From an uncultured Clostridium sp. (GTDB lineage Bacteria; Bacillota; Clostridia; Lachnospirales; Lachnospiraceae): a stretch of DNA of 63,384 nucleotides. Where the stretch lies: NCBI GenBank assembly GCA_900547035.1, contig URFM01000014.1:1-63384 (forward strand), in the 5' to 3' direction. The notes under the pieces are model-generated. The model was not told where the DNA came from. It saw only the letters and a list, made by a program, of their open reading frames with translations, and searched no databases. A program made the translations under genes and the position numbers. This document shows positions 27,557 to 36,705 of the stretch, piece after piece. The number at the start of each line of letters is the position of its first letter. The first letter of the stretch is position 1.

Positions 27557-28042
27557 ATGAAAGCATGCGGACATGTATTTAAATATGGAGACAATGTAGA
27601 CACAGATGTGATTATCCCCGCCAGGTATTTGAACGCTACCCAGGGCGAGGAACTGGCAAAGCACTGTATGGAGGACATTGATAAGGAGTTCATCCACAAG
27701 GTAAAGAAAGGGGATCTGATTGTAGCTAATAAAAATTTTGGCTGCGGCTCCTCCAGGGAACACGCTCCTTTGGCCATCAAGTGCGCTGGGGTCAGCTGTG
27801 TTATCGCAGAAACTTTTGCAAGGATTTTTTACCGCAATTCCATCAATATCGGCCTTCCAATCATTGAGTGTCCGGAAGCAGCAAAATCCATTGAGGCCGG
27901 AGATGAGGTAGAGGTGGATTTTGATACCGGAGTTATTACCAATAAGACCAAGGGTGAGATTTATCATGGACAGTCCTTCCCTGAATTCATGCAGAAGATT
28001 ATCTCCGCCGGAGGGCTGATCAACTACATCAACGGTCAGTAG
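27557..28042 (+). CDS. leuD: 3-isopropylmalate dehydratase small subunit
   Basis: A 161-aa swivel-domain subunit with the markers [16 protein letters not shown] and [16 protein letters not shown], which position substrate against the Fe-S centre of LeuC. The length fits the short-type partner. Its last 14 bases overlap the tail of the convergent LysR gene, so no separate terminator separates them. Confidence 0.95.
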   Translation: MKACGHVFKYGDNVDTDVIIPARYLNATQGEELAKHCMEDIDKEFIHKVKKGDLIVANKNFGCGSSREHAPLAIKCAGVSCVIAETFARIFYRNSINIGLPIIECPEAAKSIEAGDEVEVDFDTGVITNKTKGEIYHGQSFPEFMQKIISAGGLINYINGQ

Positions 28043-28955
28043 GGCAGATGTGCCGGGAAGAGGATTCCTGAGAACCGGACTCCATCCGGAGAGCCAGACG
28101 GATGAAGGCCTCCATTTCCCGGCTGACCCATTTGTCCTTGTGATAGACGATCTGTTTCCAGATATCCGGCGTAAATCCGGGAACTTGAATCTGGGAGAGA
28201 GTACCTTTTGCAAGGTCCTCACGGACCGTGAATTCCGGCAGAAAGGATATTCCGGCTCCGGTTTTTAAGAGCTGGATAATGAATTCCGTGTTCCCGATTT
28301 CCAAAAAAGGCTGAGCTTCCAGACCAAGAGATGCCAGATGCTGCTCCAGAATGGAGCGGTAGCTGGCATTTTTTTCAGTGAGGATCAGAGGATGGCGGAT
28401 TAACTCCCAGAGCGCCAGGGTTTGCCCAGTCAGAGGGCTGTCTGCGGAGGTGACGAATATGACCCGGTCCGGCTCGTCCAGGGCTTTAATCCAATGCGGA
28501 TGGAAGAGGCGCTTGTCCAGAAGAAATACCAAATCCAGTTCGTTGCGGTTCATCCACTCCAGCAGAAGATCCGGGCTGTCAGTGCGGATGGAGATGGAAA
28601 CCTGAGGGTGGAGACGGTGATACTGTCCGATCAGTCCCGGAAGGATGGAAGCGCAGACAGATTCGATGGCACCGATGCGCAGCTTGCCTGTAAGCACATC
28701 GGATTCCTTTAGGGCGTATTTGACCTGGGATAAGTCGGTCATCAGACGACTTGCGTAACGGCTGAAAACTACTCCCTGATGAGTCAGGGTGACTTTCTTT
28801 CCGATGCGGTCGAAGAGGCGTACCCCCAGCTCCTTCTCCAGCTGACGGATTTGAATGGTAACTGCCGCCTGGGTATAGCCCAAAACCGATGCTGCTTTGG
28901 AAAAGCTTCCCTGCTTGGCGATTTCCAAAAAGGTGTTGATTTCACGAAATTCCAT
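28029..28955 (-). CDS. LysR-family regulator, CysB/CysL-like, divergent from cysteine desulfidase gene
   Basis: A 308-aa LysR protein with an N-terminal helix-turn-helix ([27 protein letters not shown] in pieces) and an effector domain ([18 protein letters not shown]). It is divergent from a cysteine desulfidase-family gene, and the 115-base gap holds a perfect nine-base inverted repeat over the promoter, so it very likely controls that neighbour. The effector may be a sulfur amino acid; this is inference. Its 3' end overlaps leuD. Confidence 0.9.
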   Translation of the reverse strand: MEFREINTFLEIAKQGSFSKAASVLGYTQAAVTIQIRQLEKELGVRLFDRIGKKVTLTHQGVVFSRYASRLMTDLSQVKYALKESDVLTGKLRIGAIESVCASILPGLIGQYHRLHPQVSISIRTDSPDLLLEWMNRNELDLVFLLDKRLFHPHWIKALDEPDRVIFVTSADSPLTGQTLALWELIRHPLILTEKNASYRSILEQHLASLGLEAQPFLEIGNTEFIIQLLKTGAGISFLPEFTVREDLAKGTLSQIQVPGFTPDIWKQIVYHKDKWVSREMEAFIRLALRMESGSQESSSRHICPTDR

Positions 28956-28973
28956 GGGATTCTCCTATAAAAA

Positions 28974-29032
28974 AAATTTAACTATATCTTAAAAACGTTA
29001 AATTTTACATTGATTCACCTCTATGCTACACT
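28974..29032 (+). promoter_or_regulatory. LysR operator and promoter of the desulfidase-family gene
   Basis: AAATTTAAC (28974-28982) and GTTAAATTT (28997-29005) are a perfect inverted repeat separated by 14 bases. The right arm touches the -35 TTTACA (29004-29009); after a 17-base spacer comes TACACT (29027-29032). The layout fits LysR control, with regulator contact next to RNA polymerase. Confidence 0.75.
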
Positions 29033-29070
29033 AGATACAGAGAAAAATCAATGGGAAGGAGCCATTTCAC

Positions 29071-30348
29071 ATGACGAAAGAAGACCAGCGCTATGGCGCT
29101 TATGTGCAGATCTTAAAGGAGGAGCTGATTCCGGCGATGGGATGTACAGAGCCGATCGCCTTAGCCTACGGCGCGGCGGTAGCCAGAGACATTCTGGGAA
29201 CTGTGCCGGAGAGGGTAACAATAGGTGCCAGCGGAAGCATCATTAAGAACGTAAAATCCGTGATTGTGCCGAATACGGGCCATTTAAAGGGAATTCCCGC
29301 CGCCGCCGCCGCCGGGATCGTGGCAGGGGATGCTTCCAGGGAATTGGAAGTGATCGCCAGCGTTTCCCCGGAGCAGGTGGAAAAAATCCGTGAATTTTTG
29401 GATCAGGTTCCTATTGCGGTGGAGCACATCGACAATGGACCTACTTTCGATATTGTGGTGACAGTTTATAAGGGACAGGATGAAGCAAAAGTCCGCATTG
29501 CCAATTTCCACACGAACATTGTCCGCAAAGAGAAGAACGGGCAGGTGCTTTTGGACATTCCGGTAAAGGAGGACAGTGAGGAGGGCCTGACGGACCGCAG
29601 CCTTCTCACCATGGAAGGAATATGGGATTTTGCGAACACAGTTGATGTGGAGGATGTGCGGGAAACCCTGGAACGGCAGATGAAATATAATATGGCTATT
29701 GCCGAAGAGGGCATGAAAAATGACTATGGCGCGAACATTGGCAAGGTTTTAAAGGATACCTGGGGGGATGATATCCGTACCAGGGCCAAGGCTATGGCAG
29801 CCGCAGGATCCGACGCGAGAATGAACGGCTGCGAGCTTCCGGTGATTATCAACTCCGGCAGCGGCAACCAGGGAATTACCGCCTCTGTGCCGGTCATTGT
29901 TTACGGACGGGAGTTGAGAGTATCGGAGGAAAAGCTGCTTCGGGCTCTGGTTCTTTCCAATCTAACTGCGATTCATCAGAAGACGGGAATCGGCCGTTTG
30001 TCCGCTTACTGCGGCGCGGTGAATGCCGGAGCGGGAGCAGGAGCAGGAATCGCTTATCTTTGCGGCGGAGGTTATAAGGAAGTGATTCATACGGTAGTGA
30101 ACGCGCTGGCGGTGGTATCTGGAATCGTCTGTGACGGAGCCAAAGCTTCCTGTGCGGCGAAAATCGCTTCCGCAGTTGATGCAGGAATTTTGGGCTACAA
30201 CATGTATATCCGGGGACAGCAGTTCCTGGGAGGAGACGGTATTGTCACCAAGGGCGTGGAGCGAACGATTGAAAACGTCGGCCGCCTTGGAAAAGAGGGT
30301 ATGCGTGAGACCAATGAAGAGATCATTAAAATTATGATCGGCGAATAG
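29071..30348 (+). CDS. L-cysteine desulfidase-family protein (CyuA/UPF0597)
   Basis: A 425-aa protein of the UPF0597/CdsB group, related to the alpha domain of iron-sulfur serine dehydratases. The three conserved Cys clusters are visible: MGCTEPIA at about residue 25, NSGSGNQGI before the middle, and VCDGAKASCAAKI near the C-terminus. Cys residues of these motifs would hold a 4Fe-4S cluster. The family degrades L-cysteine to pyruvate, ammonia and sulfide; some members may act on serine. The divergent LysR gene supports amino-acid-dependent control. A terminator follows. Confidence 0.87.
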   Translation: MTKEDQRYGAYVQILKEELIPAMGCTEPIALAYGAAVARDILGTVPERVTIGASGSIIKNVKSVIVPNTGHLKGIPAAAAAGIVAGDASRELEVIASVSPEQVEKIREFLDQVPIAVEHIDNGPTFDIVVTVYKGQDEAKVRIANFHTNIVRKEKNGQVLLDIPVKEDSEEGLTDRSLLTMEGIWDFANTVDVEDVRETLERQMKYNMAIAEEGMKNDYGANIGKVLKDTWGDDIRTRAKAMAAAGSDARMNGCELPVIINSGSGNQGITASVPVIVYGRELRVSEEKLLRALVLSNLTAIHQKTGIGRLSAYCGAVNAGAGAGAGIAYLCGGGYKEVIHTVVNALAVVSGIVCDGAKASCAAKIASAVDAGILGYNMYIRGQQFLGGDGIVTKGVERTIENVGRLGKEGMRETNEEIIKIMIGE

Positions 30349-30355
30349 AAAAATC

Positions 30356-30398
30356 CGGCTTTCAGGAGAGTGAGAAGCTCTTTTGAAAGCCGTTTTTT
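30356..30398 (+). terminator. Intrinsic terminator after the desulfidase-family gene
   Basis: CGGCTTTC (30356-30363) pairs with GAAAGCCG (30385-30392), with an inner AGAG/CTCT, and TTTTTT follows. Confidence 0.9.
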
Positions 30399-30508
30399 AT
30401 GCTGCGTTTACCTGAATTTTTGGGTATGGCCTAGGCAAAAGACTGAAAATTTGTTATAATGAAACAGCAAAGCTTTTCATTTCAGAAATAAGACGGGAGG
30501 GATTTGTG

Positions 30509-30895
30509 ATGGCAGAAGCAGAAAACCGCAGCGTCCATGAAGCATATGAGGAAAAAAAGATCGGGGAAGTGCAGATTGCAGATGAGGTAGTGGCGATTAT
30601 TGCTGGGCTGGCGGCTACGGAAGTGGAAGGAGTAGCTTCCATGGCGGGAAATATTACCAATGAGCTGGTGGGCCGGCTGGGCATGAAGAATTTGAGTAAG
30701 GGAGTTAAGGTGGATGTGACGGAAGATCATGTATCTGTCGACATTTCCCTGAACATCCGTTTCGGATATAATATTCCCCAGGTAAGCGAGACTGTTCAGG
30801 AAAAGGTCCGGAACGCCATCGAGAGTATGACCGGACTGACCGTTCTGGACGTAAATGTGCGGATTGCCGGCGTCAGTATGGAAGAAGCCGGCTGA
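30509..30895 (+). CDS. Asp23/Gls24-family envelope stress protein
   Basis: A 128-aa Asp23 (DUF322/YloU-like) protein: GEVQIADEVVAIIAGLAATEVEGVASMAG, seen here in parts, then KGVKVDVTEDHVSVDISLNIRFGYNIPQV and a C-terminal NVRIAGVSM strand. Family members sit under the membrane and affect wall stress or lipid metabolism. In Clostridia it commonly precedes nusB, as here. A GTG one codon earlier (30506) is in frame, but GGGAGG at 30495-30500 favours the ATG. A TATAAT lies at 30455-30460. Confidence 0.92.
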   Translation: MAEAENRSVHEAYEEKKIGEVQIADEVVAIIAGLAATEVEGVASMAGNITNELVGRLGMKNLSKGVKVDVTEDHVSVDISLNIRFGYNIPQVSETVQEKVRNAIESMTGLTVLDVNVRIAGVSMEEAG

Positions 30896-30922
30896 TCTTC
30901 ATAAAAAGGACGGATGGCGGAG

Positions 30923-30956
30923 GCTGCAGGCAGGGTTGCTGCCTGCGGCTATTTTT
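30923..30956 (+). terminator. Intrinsic terminator after the Asp23 gene
   Basis: GCAGGCAG (30926-30933) pairs with CTGCCTGC (30939-30946), with ATTTTTG following. nusB therefore needs its own promoter. Confidence 0.85.
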
Positions 30957-30990
30957 GTCAGATCCGATATAACTGTTTATAGAAAATTCA

Positions 30991-31056
30991 TTGTTTTTAT
31001 ACATGAGGTTTGGTATAATACCAAAGAACAAGGTCTGACAGCGCCTAGGAGCGCTG
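30991..31056 (+). promoter_or_regulatory. nusB promoter with palindromic -10 region
   Basis: TTGTTT (30991-30996), 17-base spacer, TATAAT (31014-31019). The -10 lies inside a perfect palindrome TTTGGTAT-A-ATACCAAA (31009-31025). Downstream, CAGCGC-CTAGGA-GCGCTG (31039-31056) can form a leader hairpin. This promoter probably serves the long nusB-to-recN string. Confidence 0.7.
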
Positions 31057-31084
31057 AGGATAAAGGAAAGGAAAAACAGATAAC

Positions 31085-31612
31085 ATGACCAGAAGAGAAG
31101 CGCGTGAACATTGTTTTAAGATGCTGTTCTCTGCAGACTTCTACCCGGATCGAGAAGAAGCAAAGGAGCAGCTTGCGCAATATGCGGACGGTCCTGAAGA
31201 GGACGAGACTGATGAGGAGGGACACCTGACCGTCCTTCATAAAGCAGATTTAAGCACTGAGGATGCAGAAAGCCTGGAGAAACGCGTATCGGCTATAATG
31301 GACCGGATACCGGAGATTGACAGCCAGATTGACCGGGTAGCCGCCGGCTGGAAAACCCGTCGTATGGGAAAAGTAGAGCTTACTATTTTGCGGCTGGCGC
31401 TCTACGAAATGAATTGGGACGATTCTATTCCGGATAAGGTGGCCATTAACGAGGCGGTGGAGTTGGCAAAGAAGTTTGGAGGAAAGGATTCACCGGCCTT
31501 TGTTAATGGAATTTTGGCTCGTTTTGCGGTTCCCTTAAAGGAAGAGGGCGCCGGAAAGGACAATGCCGGCAAAGAAGACGAAAGCAAAGCTTCCGGGACT
31601 CCGGAAGCATAA
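31085..31612 (+). CDS. nusB: Transcription antitermination factor NusB
   Basis: A 175-aa NusB. The family helical fold begins RREAREHCFKMLFSADF, carries DRVAAGWKTRRMGKVELTILRLALYE in pieces, and the C-terminal PDKVAINEAVELAKKFGGKDSPAFVNGIL region contacts NusE and boxA RNA. NusB acts in rRNA antitermination. An acidic insertion (about 35-50, GPEEDETDEEG) and a charged tail of about 25 residues make it longer than the usual 130-150 aa. xseA follows 12 bases later. Confidence 0.93.
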   Translation: MTRREAREHCFKMLFSADFYPDREEAKEQLAQYADGPEEDETDEEGHLTVLHKADLSTEDAESLEKRVSAIMDRIPEIDSQIDRVAAGWKTRRMGKVELTILRLALYEMNWDDSIPDKVAINEAVELAKKFGGKDSPAFVNGILARFAVPLKEEGAGKDNAGKEDESKASGTPEA

Positions 31613-31624
31613 GGCGGCGGAATT

Positions 31625-32842
31625 ATGGGGAATATTTATACAGTATCCCAGGTGAATTCCTATATTAAGAGCATGTTTGCCCAGGATTTTGCGCTGAATA
31701 AGATATCGGTTAAAGGAGAGATATCGAATTGTAAGTACCACCCATCGGGCCATATATATTTTACCCTGAAGGACGGCGGCTCCCAGATTGGGGCCGTTAT
31801 GTTTTCCTCACAGAGACTGAATCTGAAGTTTCGTCTGGAAGAGGGGCAGCAGGTGGTGGTACAGGGAACCATCGACGTCTACGAGAGAGACGGCCGTTAT
31901 CAGCTGTATGCCAGACAGATCACCCGGGAAGGAACGGGGGATCTTTATTTAAGATTTGAGCAGCTGAAGCAGGAATTGGAAGAGATGGGGATGTTTGATG
32001 GCAGTTATAAGCAGCCCATTCCCAAATACGCCAGGCGGGTGGGAATTGTGACCGCCTCTACCGGTGCGGCGATCCGGGATATTATGAATATTTCTGCCAG
32101 ACGGAATCCATATGTCCAGCTGGTGCTTTACCCGGCGCTGGTTCAGGGAACAGAGGCGAAGTACAGTATTGTCCGGGGGATCGAAACTCTGGACGCAATG
32201 GGACTGGATGTGATTATTGTGGGACGGGGAGGAGGATCCATCGAGGATCTGTGGGCTTTTAATGAGGAAATGGTGGCCCGGGCGATTTTTAACTGTTCCA
32301 CGCCGATTATTTCCGCGGTGGGGCATGAGACGGATGTGACCATAGCGGATTATGTGGCGGATTTGAGAGCGCCTACGCCGTCAGCGGCTGCGGAACTGGC
32401 AGTTTTCGATTACAGCCAGTTTGAGGCTAAATGCCAGCTGTATCAGAGAACTTTGGAGCGGACGATGAAAAACCGGCTGGAACGGGTTCGCTATCGGTTG
32501 AATCAATGCCGGTTAAAATTAGAGCTATATCATCCCAGCCGGGTGATTAATGAAAAAAGACAAAGGCTGGCGGATTTGGAGAGCCGTCTGACGAGAGTGA
32601 TGTCTAAGCGTCTGGAGGCTTACCGCCACCGCCTGGCCCTGGATTCGGAGAGGCTTCAGGCATTGTCCCCTCTGGCTCAGCTGGGCAGGGGATATTCCTT
32701 TGTTACGGGCAGGGATGGAAAAAGGCTGGATTCTGTGAAACAGGCCGCAAAGGGAGATCAGCTGCGCATTGAGCTGCGGGATGGTACCATTGTGGCAAAA
32801 GCGGAGCAGATCAGCCATCGGGAAGGAGTGAAATCCACATGA
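31625..32842 (+). CDS. xseA: Exodeoxyribonuclease VII large subunit
   Basis: A 405-aa XseA. It has an N-terminal OB-fold (SVKGEISNCKYHPSGHIYFTLKD in parts) that binds DNA, a catalytic core with GRGGGSIEDLWAFNEE and SAVGHETDVTIADYVADLRAPTPSAAAE in pieces, and a coiled-coil tail. With XseB it degrades single-stranded DNA processively in both directions. Its stop overlaps the xseB start by four bases (ATGA), so the subunits are translationally coupled. Confidence 0.96.
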   Translation: MGNIYTVSQVNSYIKSMFAQDFALNKISVKGEISNCKYHPSGHIYFTLKDGGSQIGAVMFSSQRLNLKFRLEEGQQVVVQGTIDVYERDGRYQLYARQITREGTGDLYLRFEQLKQELEEMGMFDGSYKQPIPKYARRVGIVTASTGAAIRDIMNISARRNPYVQLVLYPALVQGTEAKYSIVRGIETLDAMGLDVIIVGRGGGSIEDLWAFNEEMVARAIFNCSTPIISAVGHETDVTIADYVADLRAPTPSAAAELAVFDYSQFEAKCQLYQRTLERTMKNRLERVRYRLNQCRLKLELYHPSRVINEKRQRLADLESRLTRVMSKRLEAYRHRLALDSERLQALSPLAQLGRGYSFVTGRDGKRLDSVKQAAKGDQLRIELRDGTIVAKAEQISHREGVKST

Positions 32843-33069
32843 CAGAGGTTCAGGAAAAATCCGTCGGGGAACCGGAACAGATGGGAATTGAAGAAACCTT
32901 TGAGGCTTTGGAAGGAACCATTAAGAAACTGGAGGACGGAAGCGGAAGTCTGGAGGAGGCTTTCGCCAGTTTCGAGGAGGGAATGAAGCTGGTGAAAAAG
33001 CTTAACGGCCAGATTGAAAAAGTAGAAAAACAAATTGTAATATTGAGTGAGGGTGAAGGAAATGAATGA
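32839..33069 (+). CDS. xseB: Exodeoxyribonuclease VII small subunit
   Basis: A 76-aa XseB with the conserved helical hairpin (FEALEGTIKKLEDGSGSLEEA, FEEGMKLVKKLNGQIEKVEKQI). Several copies bind the coiled coil of XseA. It overlaps xseA by four bases and ispA by eight. Confidence 0.95.
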   Translation: MTEVQEKSVGEPEQMGIEETFEALEGTIKKLEDGSGSLEEAFASFEEGMKLVKKLNGQIEKVEKQIVILSEGEGNE

Positions 33070-33970
33070 TATGGAATTTAAGGAAGAACTGTCTGCTCGG
33101 ACAAAGGAAGTGGAAGATCTGGTACGGTCCTATCTGCCGGAGGAGAAAGGAAGCCAGAGGACGGTTTTAGAAGCCATGAACTATAGTATGAAAGCGGGAG
33201 GAAAGCGGCTGCGTCCGCTCCTTATGCAGGAGACATGCCGCCTGTTTGCGGGTGAAGTCCTTCCTTCCGTAGTTCCTTTTATGGCTGCCATTGAGATGAT
33301 TCATACTTCTTCTTTGGTACATGATGATCTGCCCTGTATGGACGACGACCGTTTAAGGCGGGGAAAGCTGAGCACATGGGCGGAGTATGGCGAGGACATT
33401 GCGGTTTTGGCTGGGGACGCTCTTTTAATCTATAGCGTAGAAACGGCGGCCAAGGCTTTTGAGACTGCCGGGGATGAAGACGATCTGCGGCGGATTGGAA
33501 AAGCCATAGGAATCCTGGCAGGCAAAACGGGAATTTATGGAATGATCGGCGGACAAACCGTAGATGTGGAATTGGCCGGAAGCGCGATCCCCAAGGATAA
33601 GCTGGACTTTATCTATCGTTTAAAGACCGGCGCCTTGCTTCAGGCTTCTATGCTGATCGGCGCTGTTTTAGGCGGAGCGGCGGATGAAGACTGCAAAATT
33701 GTGGAGCGTCTGGCGCTGAATTTGGGCCTGGCTTTCCAGATCCAGGATGATATTTTGGATGTGGCCGGTGATGAGGCGGAAACCGGAAAACCGGTGGGAA
33801 GCGATGGGAAAAACTCCAAGACTACCTATGTGACCCTGGAGGGAATCGACAAGGCGAAGGAAGATGTGAAGGCTTTGTCTCAGAAGGCGATTGAAGATTT
33901 GGGAGAACTTCCGGGCACCAATGAGTTTTTGGAGCAGCTGATCCGGGCCTTGGTCAGCCGGAGAAAATAG
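33062..33970 (+). CDS. ispA: Farnesyl diphosphate synthase (polyprenyl synthetase)
   Basis: A 302-aa trans-prenyltransferase with both aspartate-rich motifs: first HDDLPCMDDDRLRRG (DDxxxxD type), second QIQDDILDVAGD. It condenses IPP with DMAPP/GPP to make farnesyl diphosphate, feeding undecaprenyl and other isoprenoids. The frame opens five codons earlier, but ATG 33062 follows GAAGGA and gives the usual N-terminus. The next gene, dxs, starts the MEP pathway, so the two supply the same route. Confidence 0.94.
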   Translation: MNDMEFKEELSARTKEVEDLVRSYLPEEKGSQRTVLEAMNYSMKAGGKRLRPLLMQETCRLFAGEVLPSVVPFMAAIEMIHTSSLVHDDLPCMDDDRLRRGKLSTWAEYGEDIAVLAGDALLIYSVETAAKAFETAGDEDDLRRIGKAIGILAGKTGIYGMIGGQTVDVELAGSAIPKDKLDFIYRLKTGALLQASMLIGAVLGGAADEDCKIVERLALNLGLAFQIQDDILDVAGDEAETGKPVGSDGKNSKTTYVTLEGIDKAKEDVKALSQKAIEDLGELPGTNEFLEQLIRALVSRRK

Positions 33971-34015
33971 GCACATCAGGAGAAGGGAAGCCCTGGGGGC
34001 TTAAGGAATGGTACC

Positions 34016-35890
34016 ATGATATTGGAGCGAATTAAAGGAGCGGAGGACTTAAAAGAGCTGTCCCCCGATGAAATCGGCATACTGGCCCAGGAAGTCCGTA
34101 GTTTTTTGATTGAAAAAATCAGTCATACCGGAGGGCATCTGGCCTCCAATTTAGGGGTAGTGGAGCTGACCATTGCCATTTTTCTCTCCTTTCATCTTCC
34201 GGAAGATAAGATCATCTGGGATGTGGGTCATCAGTCCTATACTCACAAGATTTTGAGCGGCCGGATGGAAGAGTTTGACGAACTGCGTCAGTTTGGAGGC
34301 CTAAGCGGTTTTCCTAAGCGCAAGGAGAGTCCTTATGACTCTTTTGATACAGGACACAGCTCCACTTCTATTTCTGCCGGTCTGGGTATTGCCCAGGCCC
34401 GGGATATTTTAGGGAAGGATTATAAGGTGGCGGCCATCATCGGAGATGGGGCCCTGACCGGCGGCATGGCCTACGAGGCGCTGAATAACGCAGCCAGGAT
34501 GAAGAAAAATTTCATCATCATTCTCAATGACAATAAGATGTCCATTTCAGAGAATGTAGGAGGCATGTCCAAATATTTAAACGGCCTGCGGACAGGAAGC
34601 GGTTACAATGATTTAAAGAAAAATGTAGCGGACGCCCTGGAACGGCTTCCGGTGCTGGGAGCTCCGATCATCGACAAGATTAAACGGACGAAAAACAGTA
34701 TTAAGCAGCTGTTTATCCCCGGAATGCTGTTTGAAAATATGGGGATTACGTATTTGGGCCCGGTAGACGGCCACAATGTTCAGGCCCTTTGCAAGGTTTT
34801 AAAGGAGGCCCAAAAGCTGGATCACAGCGTTCTGGTTCACGTATTGACCAGGAAGGGAAAAGGATATGGGCCGGCAGAGAAATATCCCTCCCGGTTTCAT
34901 GGAGTGGATCCCTTCGATATTGCCACAGGCAAGCCTTTGAAGGAGAAGCAGTACCCAAGCTATACCCAGGTGTTTTCACGCAAGATCTGTCAGCTGGCCA
35001 GAGAGCATAAGGAATTGGTAGCGGTAACTGCTGCGATGCCGGATGGGACCGGCCTGTCTGCTTTTGCGAAAGAATTTCCTGACCGCTTCTTTGATGTGGG
35101 AATTGCGGAGGCTCACGCAGTTACCTCTGCAGCAGGTATGGCCGCGGCAGGACTGAAACCGGTGGTGGCGGTGTATTCCTCCTTCCTTCAGCGGGCTTAT
35201 GACCAAATTCTTCACGATGTCTGTATTCAGAATCTGCCTGTAATCCTGGCGGTGGACCGGGCCGGTCTGGTGGGAAGCGACGGAGAGACACATCAGGGGA
35301 TTTTTGATTATTCTTATCTGACTTCAATCCCCAATATGAGCGTGATGGCACCGAAAAACTTGTGGGAACTGAGGGCTATGCTGGAATTTGCGGTGGATTA
35401 CAATGGCCCGATTGCTATCCGCTATCCCAGGGGACAGGCTTACCGGGGATTGAAGGAATTTATGAATCCCATTGTCTACGGACAGGGAGAAATGCTTTTT
35501 GAGGAGCAGGATATTGCTCTTTTGGCGGTGGGCAGCATGGTAAGCACAGCGGAGCATATCCGGGATAAGCTGAAGGCAAGAGGGTTTCAGTGCAGTCTGG
35601 CAAACGGCCGTTTTGTCAAGCCCTTCGATGCCCGCCTGGTGGACCGCCTGGCCTATGGACATACCCGCATTGTAACGTTGGAGGAAAACGTGCTTCAGGG
35701 GGGCTATGGGCTGGCAGTGACGGCCTATATTCACCGGCGTTATCCACAGATCCGTGTGATGAATGTGGCGCTGCCCGACGCCTATGTGGAACACGGCAAT
35801 GTGTCGGTGCTTCGGGCGGAATTGGGAATAGACAGTGATTCCATCATTCGCAGACTGGAGGCGGAAGGTTTTTTGGAGGATAAAACATGA
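34016..35890 (+). CDS. dxs: 1-deoxy-D-xylulose-5-phosphate synthase
   Basis: A 624-aa thiamine-diphosphate enzyme that joins pyruvate and glyceraldehyde 3-phosphate, the first step of the MEP isoprenoid pathway. The N-terminal half has DVGHQSYTHKILSGR and the ThDP-binding GDGALTGGMAYEALNNA with its NDN; the transketolase-like middle has the catalytic Glu region (FDVGIAEAHAVTSAAGMA) and DRAGLVGSDGETHQG; a C-terminal domain closes it. Full length. It starts 45 bases after ispA, with AAGGA before the ATG, and overlaps tlyA by four bases. Confidence 0.97.
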   Translation: MILERIKGAEDLKELSPDEIGILAQEVRSFLIEKISHTGGHLASNLGVVELTIAIFLSFHLPEDKIIWDVGHQSYTHKILSGRMEEFDELRQFGGLSGFPKRKESPYDSFDTGHSSTSISAGLGIAQARDILGKDYKVAAIIGDGALTGGMAYEALNNAARMKKNFIIILNDNKMSISENVGGMSKYLNGLRTGSGYNDLKKNVADALERLPVLGAPIIDKIKRTKNSIKQLFIPGMLFENMGITYLGPVDGHNVQALCKVLKEAQKLDHSVLVHVLTRKGKGYGPAEKYPSRFHGVDPFDIATGKPLKEKQYPSYTQVFSRKICQLAREHKELVAVTAAMPDGTGLSAFAKEFPDRFFDVGIAEAHAVTSAAGMAAAGLKPVVAVYSSFLQRAYDQILHDVCIQNLPVILAVDRAGLVGSDGETHQGIFDYSYLTSIPNMSVMAPKNLWELRAMLEFAVDYNGPIAIRYPRGQAYRGLKEFMNPIVYGQGEMLFEEQDIALLAVGSMVSTAEHIRDKLKARGFQCSLANGRFVKPFDARLVDRLAYGHTRIVTLEENVLQGGYGLAVTAYIHRRYPQIRVMNVALPDAYVEHGNVSVLRAELGIDSDSIIRRLEAEGFLEDKT

Positions 35891-36702
35891 AGGAACGTTT
35901 GGACGTGTTGATGGTTCAGAAAAATCTGGCTCAGTCCAGGGAGAAGGCCAAGGCGCTGATTATGGCTGGCATTGTCTATGTCAACGGTCAGAAGGAAGAC
36001 AAGGCCGGCACTTCATTTGAGGATACGGCAGTGATCGAGGTGCGGGGCAGCACCCTTCCCTATGTGAGTCGGGGAGGATTGAAGCTGGAGAAGGCTATGA
36101 CCCGATTCGGACTGGATTTGACAGGAAAGGTCTGCATGGATGTGGGGGCCTCCACCGGAGGATTTACGGACTGTATGCTTCAGAATGGAGCGGTGAAGGT
36201 GTTTTCCGTGGATGTGGGACACGGCCAGCTGGACTGGAAGCTGCGCAATGACCCCAGGGTTGTGTGCATGGAGCGGACCAATATCCGCTATGTGACTCCG
36301 GAACAGATCGGCGAGGCGGTGGATTTTGCCAGCATTGATGTGTCTTTTATCTCCCTGACCAAGGTGCTGGGACCGGTGAGGGAGATTTTGAAGGAGGACG
36401 GACAGGTGGTGTGCCTGATTAAGCCCCAGTTTGAGGCTGGCCGGGAGAAGGTTGGGAAAAAGGGCGTGGTCCGGGATCCGCAGGTTCATCTGGAAGTAAT
36501 ACGAATGGTTGCGGATTTTGCCAGAGTGTCCGGATTTGACCTTCTGAATCTGGAGTTTTCTCCTATTAAGGGGCCTGAGGGAAATATTGAATATCTTCTT
36601 CATTTACGGAAAAATGGGGCAGGAGCCGGAATGGAAGGAGAAGACCTTCTGGGAACAGATTTGGAATCAGTGGTCAAGGCAGCGCACGGGGAATTGGATT
36701 GA
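35887..36702 (+). CDS. tlyA: TlyA-family rRNA 2'-O-methyltransferase/hemolysin-like
   Basis: A 271-aa protein with an N-terminal S4 RNA-binding domain (RLDVLMVQKNLAQSREKAKALIMAG in parts) and a FtsJ-type SAM domain (MDVGASTGGFTDCMLQNGA, then SIDVSFISLTKVL and IKPQFEAGREKVGKKGVVRD). TlyA of mycobacteria methylates 16S and 23S rRNA; in Clostridia the gene keeps this place after dxs. Start ATG overlaps the dxs stop (ATGA). nadK follows three bases later. Confidence 0.92.
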   Translation: MKERLDVLMVQKNLAQSREKAKALIMAGIVYVNGQKEDKAGTSFEDTAVIEVRGSTLPYVSRGGLKLEKAMTRFGLDLTGKVCMDVGASTGGFTDCMLQNGAVKVFSVDVGHGQLDWKLRNDPRVVCMERTNIRYVTPEQIGEAVDFASIDVSFISLTKVLGPVREILKEDGQVVCLIKPQFEAGREKVGKKGVVRDPQVHLEVIRMVADFARVSGFDLLNLEFSPIKGPEGNIEYLLHLRKNGAGAGMEGEDLLGTDLESVVKAAHGELD

Positions 36703-36705
36703 AGG

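Noticed and set aside
27215..28222. Long antisense frames (also about 46327-47367, 52976-53863, 56883-57698, 59873-60787)
   Set aside because: They lie opposite strongly supported genes, lack ribosome sites and family features, and reflect codon bias of the true strand.
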